This document shows, piece after piece, positions 12,634-24,700 of a stretch of 60,000 nucleotides of DNA. The translations under genes and the position numbers were made by a program. Under the pieces are notes generated by a model that made no database searches, had not been told where the DNA came from, and saw nothing but the letters and a program-made list of their open reading frames with translations. Within the stretch, counting starts at the first letter, position 1, and every line of letters begins with the position of its first letter. The stretch spans positions 126,001 to 186,000 of the forward strand of contig JAQGDQ010000152.1 of NCBI GenBank assembly GCA_030141605.1, given 5' to 3'. This DNA is from Tubiluchus corallicola. Taxonomy: Eukaryota; Priapulida; Priapulimorpha; Priapulimorphida; Tubiluchidae.

Positions 12634-12789
12634 GATGAATTTCATCCATTTATTGACGCCCTCCTGCCTCATGTGAAGTCGTTCGCTTACACGTGGTTCA
12701 ATCTACAGGCAGCCAAACGCAAATACTACAAGAAACACGAGAAGAGAATGTCTCAGGAAGAGGAGAGGAAATGCAAAGAGGAATTGCAG
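12634..12789 (+). CDS. NFI: NFI DNA-binding domain exon A
   Basis: Acceptor TTTTTTAG ends at 12633 and donor GTGAGG starts at 12790; phase 0-0, 52 codons. It starts at DEFHPFI, where the vertebrate DNA-binding exon also starts, and carries the basic [19 protein letters not shown] segment. Confidence 0.95.
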
Positions 12790-15700
12790 GTGAGGTGGCA
12801 GCATTATATCCAATTTGTCTATTTCATTATTCTTGAAAATATACAAATACGATTTTTTGGCTGTTCTTCAGGCTTTATGAAGTGATCATTAAGTAAATAA
12901 CGAATGTCAATGACGGATCTTAATCTTAAAACGTTTCAAACAACAAACAGGGTAGAAACGTATTGTATTATTAGACTAGGATGTAAAATGTTTTGATGCT
13001 ATTGGCAACAATATGTAAAATTACTACATCAATAAATTATATGCAAAGCCATCAATTTTTGAATTTAATAATGGATTATAAAAAGAAACAAGTTCTATTA
13101 AAAGGTTTAGGTTATAAAATGTTATAACTATGCCACATACATCTCCAGTGTGAGATTATACAATCAGTTTTACACAGGCAGAGCTTACTGTGCAGAAGTA
13201 TACTATTTATGTATTTACAAGGAAGCTAAAAAATGTAATGAATAAACAGACCTGTAGAGAAGAAAGAAATACAGAAAATTCTAGCTAAGTGTTTGTAAAC
13301 AAAGTTAACGGAATGTGCTACTTTGCACATTAAGAGAAGACTTATTAGGGTATGTTGATAAACTTTTTTTATTAATACGTCCCATTATTTTTAGCTTAGG
13401 TCGCAATACTGAAATTATTAAAATCAGTCTTATGCAAAAAAAGTTGTTTCTTTTTATAGTACTGTGAGTGCCTATATTTATAAGTTGACTAAAAATGGAT
13501 TATTAATTTTAATATGGTATGTTACTTTGATCAATAATTCAAGTTTATTTTTGACATAATGTGTAACACTGAATTCGTCTACTAAAGTTAACATATGTAA
13601 TAATTTGTAATAACTGTTTTAACGGTATCTATGATTTTTTTGGTGTATTGATCGGATGTCCTTACTTAGTTATATGATTCTGTGATTTACAATCTGAAAT
13701 TTGTCTTTATTAGTGAAGTATGCATGCCAGCTTTTGTTTGTTATCCCACTAAGATTAAACTTGTAGATTATAAGTGTCACAAACTCACAATCATCAATAA
13801 ATAGACTTCATTAGAAAGCGTGAAACATTGGACTTGGACTTGGGGACTGCTTTTATAAAAACTGTGCTAAGGATGGATAATATATCTAGGATATGCCAGT
13901 TAAAGGAAAAGCGGATGATTGTGTAAACATTAGTTCAGAATAAAGGATGCTCTAAAGTATTGAAAACTACAATAGCTTATTTTAAATCAAAGCTTAGATT
14001 AAATAATAATTACCTCGGATAATCAGATTTCGTTAAACTTTCAAAGTTACACTCGGCTCAATGAATCTACTGAGATTGGCAGCGGCCCCTTTTTGTCACA
14101 TTCGGACAAATAGAAGGCGGTACCATTATAAGCATGATCATGAACTTCAGTGTTAGTTTCTGACGTCATATGATCTAGAGCTCATTTTTCATGACATGAT
14201 GCATTTTGCGGTTGAAAACCTGAAAGACCAACAAAAAGCAAGGAGTTTTGAACTTGCACTTAGCAACAAATTTGAACCACTACTACAAGCCAACGATATT
14301 GAAGAACAGTGGAAAATATTCAAAGAAGCAGTAACAGCAGTTGCAGATGAACAGATCGGCAGAAGAAGGGGTAACAGAAAAGAAATGTGGATACAAGAAA
14401 AAACTTGGGAATTAATTGATGAAAGAAAGAAGACTAAGCAAATGAGAGACCAAGCAAAAACACTAGAAAGCAGGAGTCAAGCCAATGAGCAGTACCAACT
14501 GGCAGATAGAGCAGTAAAAAGACGTTGCAGGAGGGACAAGAACGAATGGTTTGAAAAGAAGGGTGAAGAAGCACAGTTAGCAGCCAGCCATAATGATACC
14601 AAGACTCTCTACAGAATTGTTAAAGATCTAACGGGAACAGGAGGCACCCCAGCTGTGCCAATCAAGAACAAAAGTGGTGTGACTCTCACAACAACAGAAC
14701 AGCAAAACGCACGATGGGTGGAACACTTCAAGGAAGTTCTCAACCAGCCAAACCCAACAACATTATTCAATTTTGAGAATGAAATTGGACAACAACAGCT
14801 AGATGTAAGATTGGACAACATCAGTGAACTGGAAGTCGAAACTGCCATCAAAAAACTAAAGAACAACAAAGCAGCTGGAGAGGACCAAATAACAGCTGAG
14901 CTCCTGAAACACGGTAATAAAGGGATAACACGATCAATGACAAAGCTCCTGAACAGCTGCTGGGAACAACAAAAGGTCCCCGAAGATTGGAGAAATGGAG
15001 TCATCGTGAAGTTGCCTAAAAAGGGAACCTGACAGATTGCAATAATTGGAGAGGAATAACTCTGATGTCAATACCTGGAAAAGTCCTGAGTATAGTGCTG
15101 CTAGATCGGTTGAGAGATGCTGTTGATATAAGACTAAGAGAACAACAAGCTGGATTTAGAAAAGGAAGATCATGCTGTGAACAGATATTCACTCTCAGAA
15201 ACATCATTGAGCAATGTATGGAATTCCAACAGCCCTTATTAATCAATTTTATTGATTTCAAGAAGGCTTTTGACTCTGTTCACAGGCAGTCTCTATGGAA
15301 AATTGCTTCTCTGTATGGTATCCCACAGAAATTCATTTCAACCATCCAGAACTTTTACCAAAACAGCGGCTGTTGTATAAGAACACAAGAGGGAAACACC
15401 GAGTATTTCACCATCGAAACTGGAGTTAAGCAGGGTTGCATTATGTCGCCATTCCTGTTCCTACTGACGATTGATTTCATCATGAACAAGGCGGTTGATG
15501 GTAAAGATCTAGGAATGCAATGGAAACAACAACAACGATTGGCAGATCTGGACTTTGCTGACGATATAGCTCTTCTGGAAACATCAAAAGAAAGCCTGCA
15601 ACAACTGACCACAAGTATGGAAGAAGTAGCGGGAAAAATTGGATTGAGAATTTAGTCAAGAAAAGACCAAAGTTTTGAAAGTGTGGACAAACCAACAGAA

Positions 15701-18700
15701 TGATGTACATATAACAGTGGGAGGCAAATATTAAGAATGTTACCAGTTTTTCATATCTGGGCAGTGTGATGACCTGTAATGGAGGTACAGAAAATGACAT
15801 CAGGGGGAGAATCGGCAAAGCAACAGCAGTATTTAGGAAGATGGGAAAAATCTGGACAAGCAAGAAAATTGACATGAAAATCAAACTTCGTCTGTACAAC
15901 GCCATTGTGCTGCCAACGGCTCTCTATGCCAGCGAAACCTGGAAAGTCACAGCGGAGTTATCAAAGAAACTGAACGTCTTCCACCAAAAATGCCTTCGAA
16001 AGATACTAAAAATCTCCTACCGCGACCATGTCACCAATGTTGAAGTTCTTCAACGAGCGCAGTCATTGCGGTTACAAGATATAGTTACAGAGAGAAGAAT
16101 GAAACTGGCTGGACATATTCTCCGTCTATCAGAAAGTCGCTATGCCAAAACAGCAGTACAGTGGGAACCACCTGGTGGGAAACGAAAAAGAGGTCGGCCA
16201 AAAACAACGTGGCGCAGATCCTTCAAAGAAGACCTTCGAGCTGTCAACAGACGTTGGGAAAACGTAGAGAACGAAGCCGCCGATAGAACTCAGTGGAAAA
16301 TGCTGTCTGCCCAATGTGCATCAATGCGCAGGAAGGACTAAGGTCTAAGGTAAGGATGCATTTAAGCAGTACTGTAACACCTATGCAAATGTGCTTGATA
16401 GGGAAGACGCCTGCCATTGCACAAACTGTGGTTAATTTCTGACGTAAGCAATAGCTGTGTTCGGTTGCCGTTAATTAACTTTCTAAGCTAATTATTCAAA
16501 TATAAGGAACAGTTGTTAACTTTTATAGGCAAGAGAATGTATATTTTGGACAGTTAATTAAAAATGAGATTGAGTCTAAACAATCGTCCGCTCTTCCTTT
16601 GACAAGTTCTTAGTCAGTGCAGTGAGCAGCAGTTGACTTAACACAGGCACTGCTACTAGCCAAAGCAGTGTGAAGGCACAAAATGTTTAACAATCACCTG
16701 TTGTAGCCTATTAGAAAATGCACGAACAACTTTTAAGCCTAAAGTATTGATATGTCTTGGGCCGCACTTTCATTACGTTGACAAACCTCTTTGCGGGCCG
16801 CACAAGATCTCTCGGCGGGCCGCAGTTTGCACACCCTTGCACTAACTAGTCATCTATATATATGGTGAACATATGGTAGTTCCTAGCACAAACTATTTGT
16901 TGTGTAGTTCTGATTGGTTTACAATAACAAGAAGGATGTCGCTAGTGACACCTGTACATGATTAAGTAAAGCGTTGGCTAATGCTTCTGCACAGCTCTTA
17001 TTTGCAAGCAAAATTTTTTGGCTGTTTTTTTTTTGCAGTTTGTCTGGCTTCGAGTGTTTGGCAGCGTTTGTGCGTGTTTGTACTTGTTTGTTGGTTTACC
17101 TCGTAGTAAACGCGTGCAACACGACAGCAATTTTTCACTTTCTTGTACAGTTTGCCTTTCTCTTTCACATGATTAATATATCTTTGGCAATTGGCGGGCT
17201 CAGTCTTCTCTGGCTTCAAGCATTTTCAGTCAAGATGTTATTTGGCTTCTCGGTAATCACCTGATGTCTGTTTGCTTGTCTGTCTTTCTCCTTCAAGTTG
17301 ATCATTGACTTTGTACGTTTTCGCAGAATGAGTCAAAATAATCAACTGTTTTCAAAATTTAAACATTTCGAGATGAGGGGAATAACTCAGCGGCTTGGCT
17401 TGATCATTAACATTGTTGATCCTGATTATTTTAAATGGACAAGTGACCATCAGGAATCTACCATACTGTTGCTATTCTTGTCATTGGGATGAATATAGTC
17501 CTCCGAGTATGCAAAGACATCTCTGTGGGTTTGGTATGAGAACGAGTTAGGTTCCAGTTCTTCCACAATTATTTACATATTTGCATTCAGCAGGCTTTTT
17601 CTTGCAGAGTGGCTGAACTTTATATAAAAAAAAGATAATTTCCGTGTTATGCAAAGCACTTCCATCCACGAAGTGGAAATAAATTGTTTAATATGGGACT
17701 TTGGTTAAATTAACTAGAGCCCGCATGGTTAGCTTTATATAACTAGTCTGCTATTGAAAAAATTGAAAAGAAAGAAAAGGATGACTAGTGTAACGACATT
17801 AACTATGATGGCTGTGTTAATTTATTAATAACACGGTTTGTGTCCGTAGTGTAATGGATAAGGCAGCAGTTAACTGACTTTCCAGCTATGTGTTCCAGCT
17901 AAAAAAAATTATATGCAAAGTGTACTTACTAAAAAAACATGGCTTGTGTCCGTAGTGTAATGGATAAGGCAGCATTTAACTGATTTGCCAGGTCTTGATT
18001 TAGACTACAAGGACTATGCACAAAATTTACTTATTAAAAGCATGGCTTGTGTCTGTGGTGTAATGGATAAGGCAGCGGTTAACTGATTTTCCAGCTTTCG
18101 GTTCTGGGGCCAAAAATTGTGTGCAATTATATGCAAAGTGCACTTGTGTTCTGTCATGATTGAGTGCCCGTCGGTCAGTTTAGCTTCTACTGATTCCTCG
18201 TGCCTCATGAACATTGGCAAGCATTTCTGTACTATTAAAATCTGTACTAGTGGTGGTGGTATTGGTGGTGGTTCTAGTGGCGGCAGCAACAGCAGCAGTT
18301 TATTGACTAATACTTTGTAATATTAAATAACATTATGTCGGGTAACTCCAAAGATTAGTCCAGAATAACAAAGCTAGTTTGCCATAAATGCATCCACATA
18401 ATGATAAACAGGACAAGATCCATAACATACTTACAAGAATGCGAAAAAACGTTAATAATATTAACTAATTACTCTTAGAGAGAGTGTTTTCTAGCCTCTT
18501 AGAGTGACAGTTGTGATTTGTGTGACGAGAAAAATGGTATTGTCGGTTTAAAGAGACTTGAGATTCTATCGAAGCAAGTACCTAATAATGGTAGTATCAT
18601 TTCATGCATTAAGAACAAGATTGGCACCGAGTGTGTTATCATTAAATCATAAATTCTCACTAAATTCATGTTATGCAGCAAAAAAAGCTATTCATTAATT

Positions 18701-21700
18701 ATGAAGTGAAATCACAAATTGTGAGTTTTGGAAAACATCCTTGACTAAAATGAAGGATATGTAAAAGAGTCTTGAGGTAGTCTGAATTCGAACCAGGGAA
18801 CTTTTGATTACATCCTACACTGCAAACGCAAGACCACACAGCCACTTGTTATTGTAGTCATATCCTTGTTCAGTGTAGATTTTCCTACATTTTATTCTTT
18901 CGTGGGAAGTTTGCTTTTGTTTGTGAGTTTGTTTCATTCCTTTATGATGATTTTTTTCCAATTTTTATTTCAGCTTGTTACCAGAGCTGAGCAGTTTGAT
19001 AGCAGTGATTTTCCCAGCTTTAATGATTATCAAACTTTTTGTTTCTTTGCTGGCTCATTTCCTGTTTAAGTACATCCATAACAATTACAGTAATGTAGTT
19101 CTGTTATTGTTTTGTATCCCTTATGTTTACAAATCCTATCTTGCCAATTGGTGTGCCCCTGTTTGTTATCACCATTTTGTCGTCTTTGTATCTATTTGCA
19201 TTTGGGGAAGTAAAACTGAATTAAATTGAATTCAGACTTACTGGATACTTGTATGAGGTGGCTAGATATGTATTCTACAGTTGTTTAATTATTTGCTTAC
19301 AGTGTGAAAAAAATGAGGTAAAACAAAAGTGGGCGTCGCGGTTACTGGGGAAATTACGCAAAGACATAATTCAAGAGAGTCGAGAGCATTTTGTTCACGC
19401 TATTCAAGGTATTATTTAATTTCAATATTGATTAGTAAATTTGTAAGTTTTACGTGTTCCCCTTTTGTAACTTTTCTTCCCGTGTTCTTCCAAAGTTGGT
19501 TGTTTCACAAGTTGTGTGTCTTATGAACTGTCACTGTTTTAGCCTGTGCGAAGTGAAAACTTGCTTGTGAACATGATGTCTTTGTACAAGGAGTGCTTTT
19601 TAAAAGTTTATTGCAAAGTTTGTCAAAGTATTAGGGTGTTGGGCTATGCTAAATGGTTTACCTGTTTGAAGTACTTCCTGCTGCTTTTAATATTTTAAGT
19701 GTTTTTCATTTAAGGTAAAATGCCACATGTTTGTGTACTCAGCAACGCTGACCAAAAAGGCAAAATGCGAAGGATCGACTGTCTACGACAAGCAGACAAG
19801 GTGTGGCGCTTGGACCTGGTCATGGTTATACTTTTTAGGGTGAGTCACTCTGAGTCACTAAGAAGTTGTAACATATCATTCACTGATTTAGTATTTTGAG
19901 TGCTTTTGCTCGAATGCAGTATTTCTGTATTACAGCATCGGTGCTATATTGTGTTCTTATGGTCAGGGAAAATCCTGGAAATTCTTGAAAGGGCAGGCTA
20001 TCCTGGAAAGTCAGGGAAAAATAATTTGACAAAAATTCAGTGAAAATGATGAAAATTGGGCGAAAAGTCAGGGAAATCGGAAAGGGTTGCAAAAAATAGT
20101 CACTGTGAACCGATGTTTTTGCAAACGCTTTTTCAGTGATTCGTGTTTAAATAAAATTTTACTATGGGAGGCTCCCAGTTTCGATTTTTGTTCCAAAAAT
20201 AGATTGGATTAAAAAAGTTTATTTAATGTATTAGCGTAATTTTGTTAGCGCTACTGCAACTGTGTAGACACATTATATATATCAGTACATGTATGCATGT
20301 TGATACACAAAAATGTTTGAATATGTGTACTGGTAATACAATTTCTGCTTATCTTGGTCATGGAAAATCAATATTTGATCAGGGAAAAATCATGGAAAAG
20401 TCAGGGAAATTTATTTTAAAATTCTGCGGGAACCCTGTTTGCTATCAAAATGTATTTTTTTGGCATTTTGTGACTTATTGGTAAACTAGGTTTTCTATTG
20501 AACATCATGTTAAATTGACTTTGTTTCAAGCTTTTCTCAAAGCAGAGCAGGGGCAAGTAAAGTAGCACTGAATAATGCAGAACTGGCAGAATTCAGCATG
20601 GTCAATAGACAAGAGCACTAACACCCGGCCACATGGTCAATAGACAAGAGCACTAACACCAGGCCACATAATTAATTTAAGTGTACATGTGTTATTATCG
20701 TTTTAGGGTGTGCCACTGGAGAGCACGGACGGTGAACGCTTGGAGAAATCACCTTACTGTATGAATTCTTTCCTCTGCGTCAATCCGTACCATGTGAATA
20801 TTTCTGTGCGGGAGCTCGACTTGTACTTGTCAAACTACATTATAAGCCGACGTAAGTTTATTCTGAGTTAGAGCTGCATAACAGCATTGAATAGAACAAG
20901 GTGGAGTAGAATTAAGTATGCAATAGGGCAGAGTAGAGTACTGTAGAGTGGAATAGAGTAGACTGGGCAATAAGGTAGAGTAGAGTACAATAGAATAGAC
21001 TGGGCAGTAAGGTAGGATAGAGTACAATAGAGTAGACTGGGCAGTAAGGTAGAGTGGAGTAGAGTAGAGTAGAGCAAAGCAAAGCATAGAATAGAGTAGA
21101 GTACGGTAGAGTAGAGTAGACTGCGCAGTAAGGTAGGGTAGAGTACAATAGAGTAGACTGGGCAGTAAGGTAGGATAGAGTACAATAGAGTAGACTGGGC
21201 AGTAAGGTAGAGTAGAATAGAGTAGAGTAGAGCAAAGCAGAGCAAAGCATAGAATAGAGTAGAGTACAGTAGAGTAGAGTAGACTGCGCAGTAAGGTAGG
21301 GTAGAGTACAATAGAGTAGACTAGGCAGTAAGGTAGAGTGGAGCCGAGCATAGCAGAGTAGAGCAAAGCATAGAATAGAGTAGAGTAAATAGAATAGACT
21401 GTGCAGTAAGGTAGGACAGAGTACAATAGAGTAGACTAGCCAGTAAGGTAGAGTAGAATAGAGTAGAGTAGAGCAAAGCAAAGCATAGAATAGAGTAGAC
21501 TAGGCAGTAAGGTAGGTTAGAGTACAATAGAGTAGACTAGGCAGTAAGGTAGAGTAGAGCAAAGCAAAACATAGAATAGAGTAGAGTACATTAGAGTAGA
21601 CTGGGCAGTAGAGTAGAGTAGAGCAAAACAAAGCAAAGCCTAGAGTAGAGTAAGGTGTAGTAGAGTAGACTGGGCAGTAAGGTAGGTTGGAGCCGAGCAT

Positions 21701-24700
21701 AGCAGAGTAGAGCAAAGCAGAGCTGAGCCGAGCCGAACAACGTAGAGTAGAGCATTGGGTGTAGTAGGGTAAAATAATAAGATAGCTTAGGGTTCAAGGA
21801 AAAGGAAGAAGAAAGATACAGAACATAGAGTAGAGTAGGAGTAGAGTGGAATAGTATACAGGAGAGTAGGATAGGGTTAGAGTAGAATAGAAAAAAAGGA
21901 GAGGGGAGAAGAGTGAAAGGGCATTTTGGGAGTTGATGAAGAACAGAGTTGGGTCGGGTAGAGTAGGTTAAAATAGGACAAGAGAGTAGAGTATGGTAGA
22001 GTAGAACAGAGTAAACTCTACTTTTAATTAATTTAAAGTTGTGACACAAAGTTGAGAAGATATTTTAAAGTAGCATATTATTTCAAAGGGTTAGCCTCTT
22101 ACTTCACTTTGCTACAGCAGTCCTCAAGCTAAATATTCTCTAAGTGGTTTAGACCAATGGTTTTTTGGTTTAGCTTTTTAGAATTGATATAGCATTAGGA
22201 CTTGGTTTTAATTTTTTTAACATTCTCATGAGCATACAGAGTTTTTAAATACATCGTACAGCACAGTCTAGATTCTAAAAAAGTGTGGGCTAAACTATAT
22301 ATACTGTATATACAGTTTGTGTTAGTAGGTGGGCTTTTTTAAAAAGTCGGTTATCAAGTGCTAAATTTATTCATTCAAATCAGTCTATTACACTTGTATG
22401 TATAACAAGTGAATTGTGTTGAAACATGTATAACTTGTTTAACCCTATGTTGTTGCTTTTTAACTGGGTCGCATTGACTTTTGCACAGTTGACAACAACT
22501 TCTTGTGGTGTGTTACTAAAAGAGAATCTTCTAAAAAAACACGTAGTTGTTCGTTATTGAGTACTAATATTAAATATTAGTTTATTTATACACATTCATG
22601 CACACCCTCATAAAGAAGCATGTATTTATATTTAGAAATCAGTTTTCACAAACGACACAAAACTAATCCATAACATGCAATCATTTTATATTAATGCAGA
22701 ACAATCAACTAAACACATGTTTCATCAACGATCTACAAGTGATTTTGTGTGGAAACATACCTTACAGTACTGTATTATGGAATGCACATGGCTTCAGATG
22801 CTGATTGGCTGGTTACTTGTTGCAAAGCAACCCCAATCCCACAGCTGTTAAACTTTTTTACAATGTTTTGCATGGCTGTAGCAGTGAAATAAACAGACCT
22901 GGGTGACTGAGCGTGGGCGACAGTCTACCGCATTCCGTCACTTGCGTGAAAGTGTTAATGCTGTGTGAACATGCATTGTGGCTTTTGATGGTTTCTGTAG
23001 AGGTTATTAAGCTGTTTTGTTTTTTCTTTTAGAGCGGCCGAATGTCCACAGCGATGGTGTACATCATAATACTGATGATGATGAAGAAATGTTAAGTAAG
23101 TGTTAAAGAGAGGATTTCATTCTTGCACGAGCTGTTCTATAAAATGCGTTAAATCACTCAACATTTTGTTATTACGTACGTGACCTGTAGGACCAATTAG
23201 GCAATCTTTGAGCTGACTAACGTGTTATTTCCTAATATGGCATTCACATTGAAGGTTTTGTTGTCAACATTGTACAGCAGCTATGCTTGCATTTTTCATT
23301 GAAATAAACTACAATTTTTTTACTTTGTTGTTATCAATTTTAGTGCAGATATTCATTGTGGATGCGCCCAGTCCAGGCAAAGAAACGGCAAAAATCAGTA
23401 TTGAACTGTGCGATAGACCTGCAATTTATTAAAATAACAGATCACAAAAAGTGCTTAAGAATGTGCTAAAGCTTATTACTATTTAGACAAAATGAAAAGT
23501 TAGATTTAAGAAGACTGAAACACAAATTATTACTTTATGATTCTAGAGATTTGGAGCAATTCTAACCAATTTAAGCTTTTAACTAATTATTAAACTAGAT
23601 GGTGACTTACATTTACTGGTGACAACTATGGCTTGAAAATACAACTAGTGACTGTTAAATTGTAACAAAATAGACAAAGCAATGCAAGTATCACCAAACT
23701 GCATGATCAGCATAGCGGCAACAGAAAATGTAACTACGTGTAAGAAACAAGTGTGATTGATAGGTGGCGTATACTACTAAAGCTTAGGTCACATGGCTAA
23801 GGCTGGCTTTGTTTTAAACACTTTCAGGAAATGCATGCTTGTAAAAATACGAAAAGAATACAAATAATTATAGAATGCTAGATTAAATTGCTTGACACCA
23901 ACATTCATTTATTACTTGTTATTTGTAGAGCGCATGACATTGGAGATCTCGATGTGCTTTACAATTATGTACACAGTCATTACAAAATTAATCATTCTTA
24001 AAATCATAAAATTATATAAATTGTAAACAGTGCTAAGCTTAAAAGATTTTAAAAGTTATCACAAAATTGAGTAATGTTCAGATAAGACTATAATTCGTAA
24101 TGCTGCCTAAAAAGTTGTCTATGTAAAATGTGAATTGTTTATCGTGACAAGGTGTCTGTGAAAAATTGCATGCACATTTCTGTAAAAATTAACTCTTTTG
24201 AGATGCTGCACAGGTAAAAGTGTTTCGCATGGTCACATCTATGTTCCCGGGATACAACTGTAAAATTTAGTCTCAAATGTGACGCGAGTCAAGAAAATTT
24301 CATTTCGAATCAAAGTAGAATGATATTTCATCACAAAATCGGTTGCTCGTTTACGTTGACCTCTGTTGAAAGCTGTCTCACACTTGTCATTTTCAGTTTC
24401 TCTTTATTTTTGAAGCATAAGTGCAGGAGTGGTGGTATCTGAGTACTGCAGCAAGGCAGTACTTGTGATGCTTTTGATGGTCTTATTGAAGCACATGGAA
24501 CAAAAATATTGAATCAATTATGCAGAATTATTTGAGTCAATTAGCAACAGTTTTTATATGCATTTAAATAGGAGCATCTCATACCAGGTGTTTTTGACTG
24601 AATAAAGCGACTGATTCTATTAATCGTGTCTTATGAACTGTGCCTACTGTATGAGAATTTGTATGCATTGGTTAGGTCCAAGCGGACGAGCAATGGTGCC

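Noticed and set aside
17835-18120. Functional tRNA genes
   Set aside because: A-box similarity is good, but acceptor and T stems do not pair convincingly and the B-box is poor in two units.
20830-22049. Long minus-strand frames rich in Tyr, Ser, Leu and Thr
   Set aside because: They overlap in several frames and reflect the TAGAG satellite's low stop density, with no domain, and lie across an intron.
23342-23430. Possible NFI exon after AG ([17 protein letters not shown])
   Set aside because: No GT donor with the right phase follows before the TAA, and exons E and F already join in phase.
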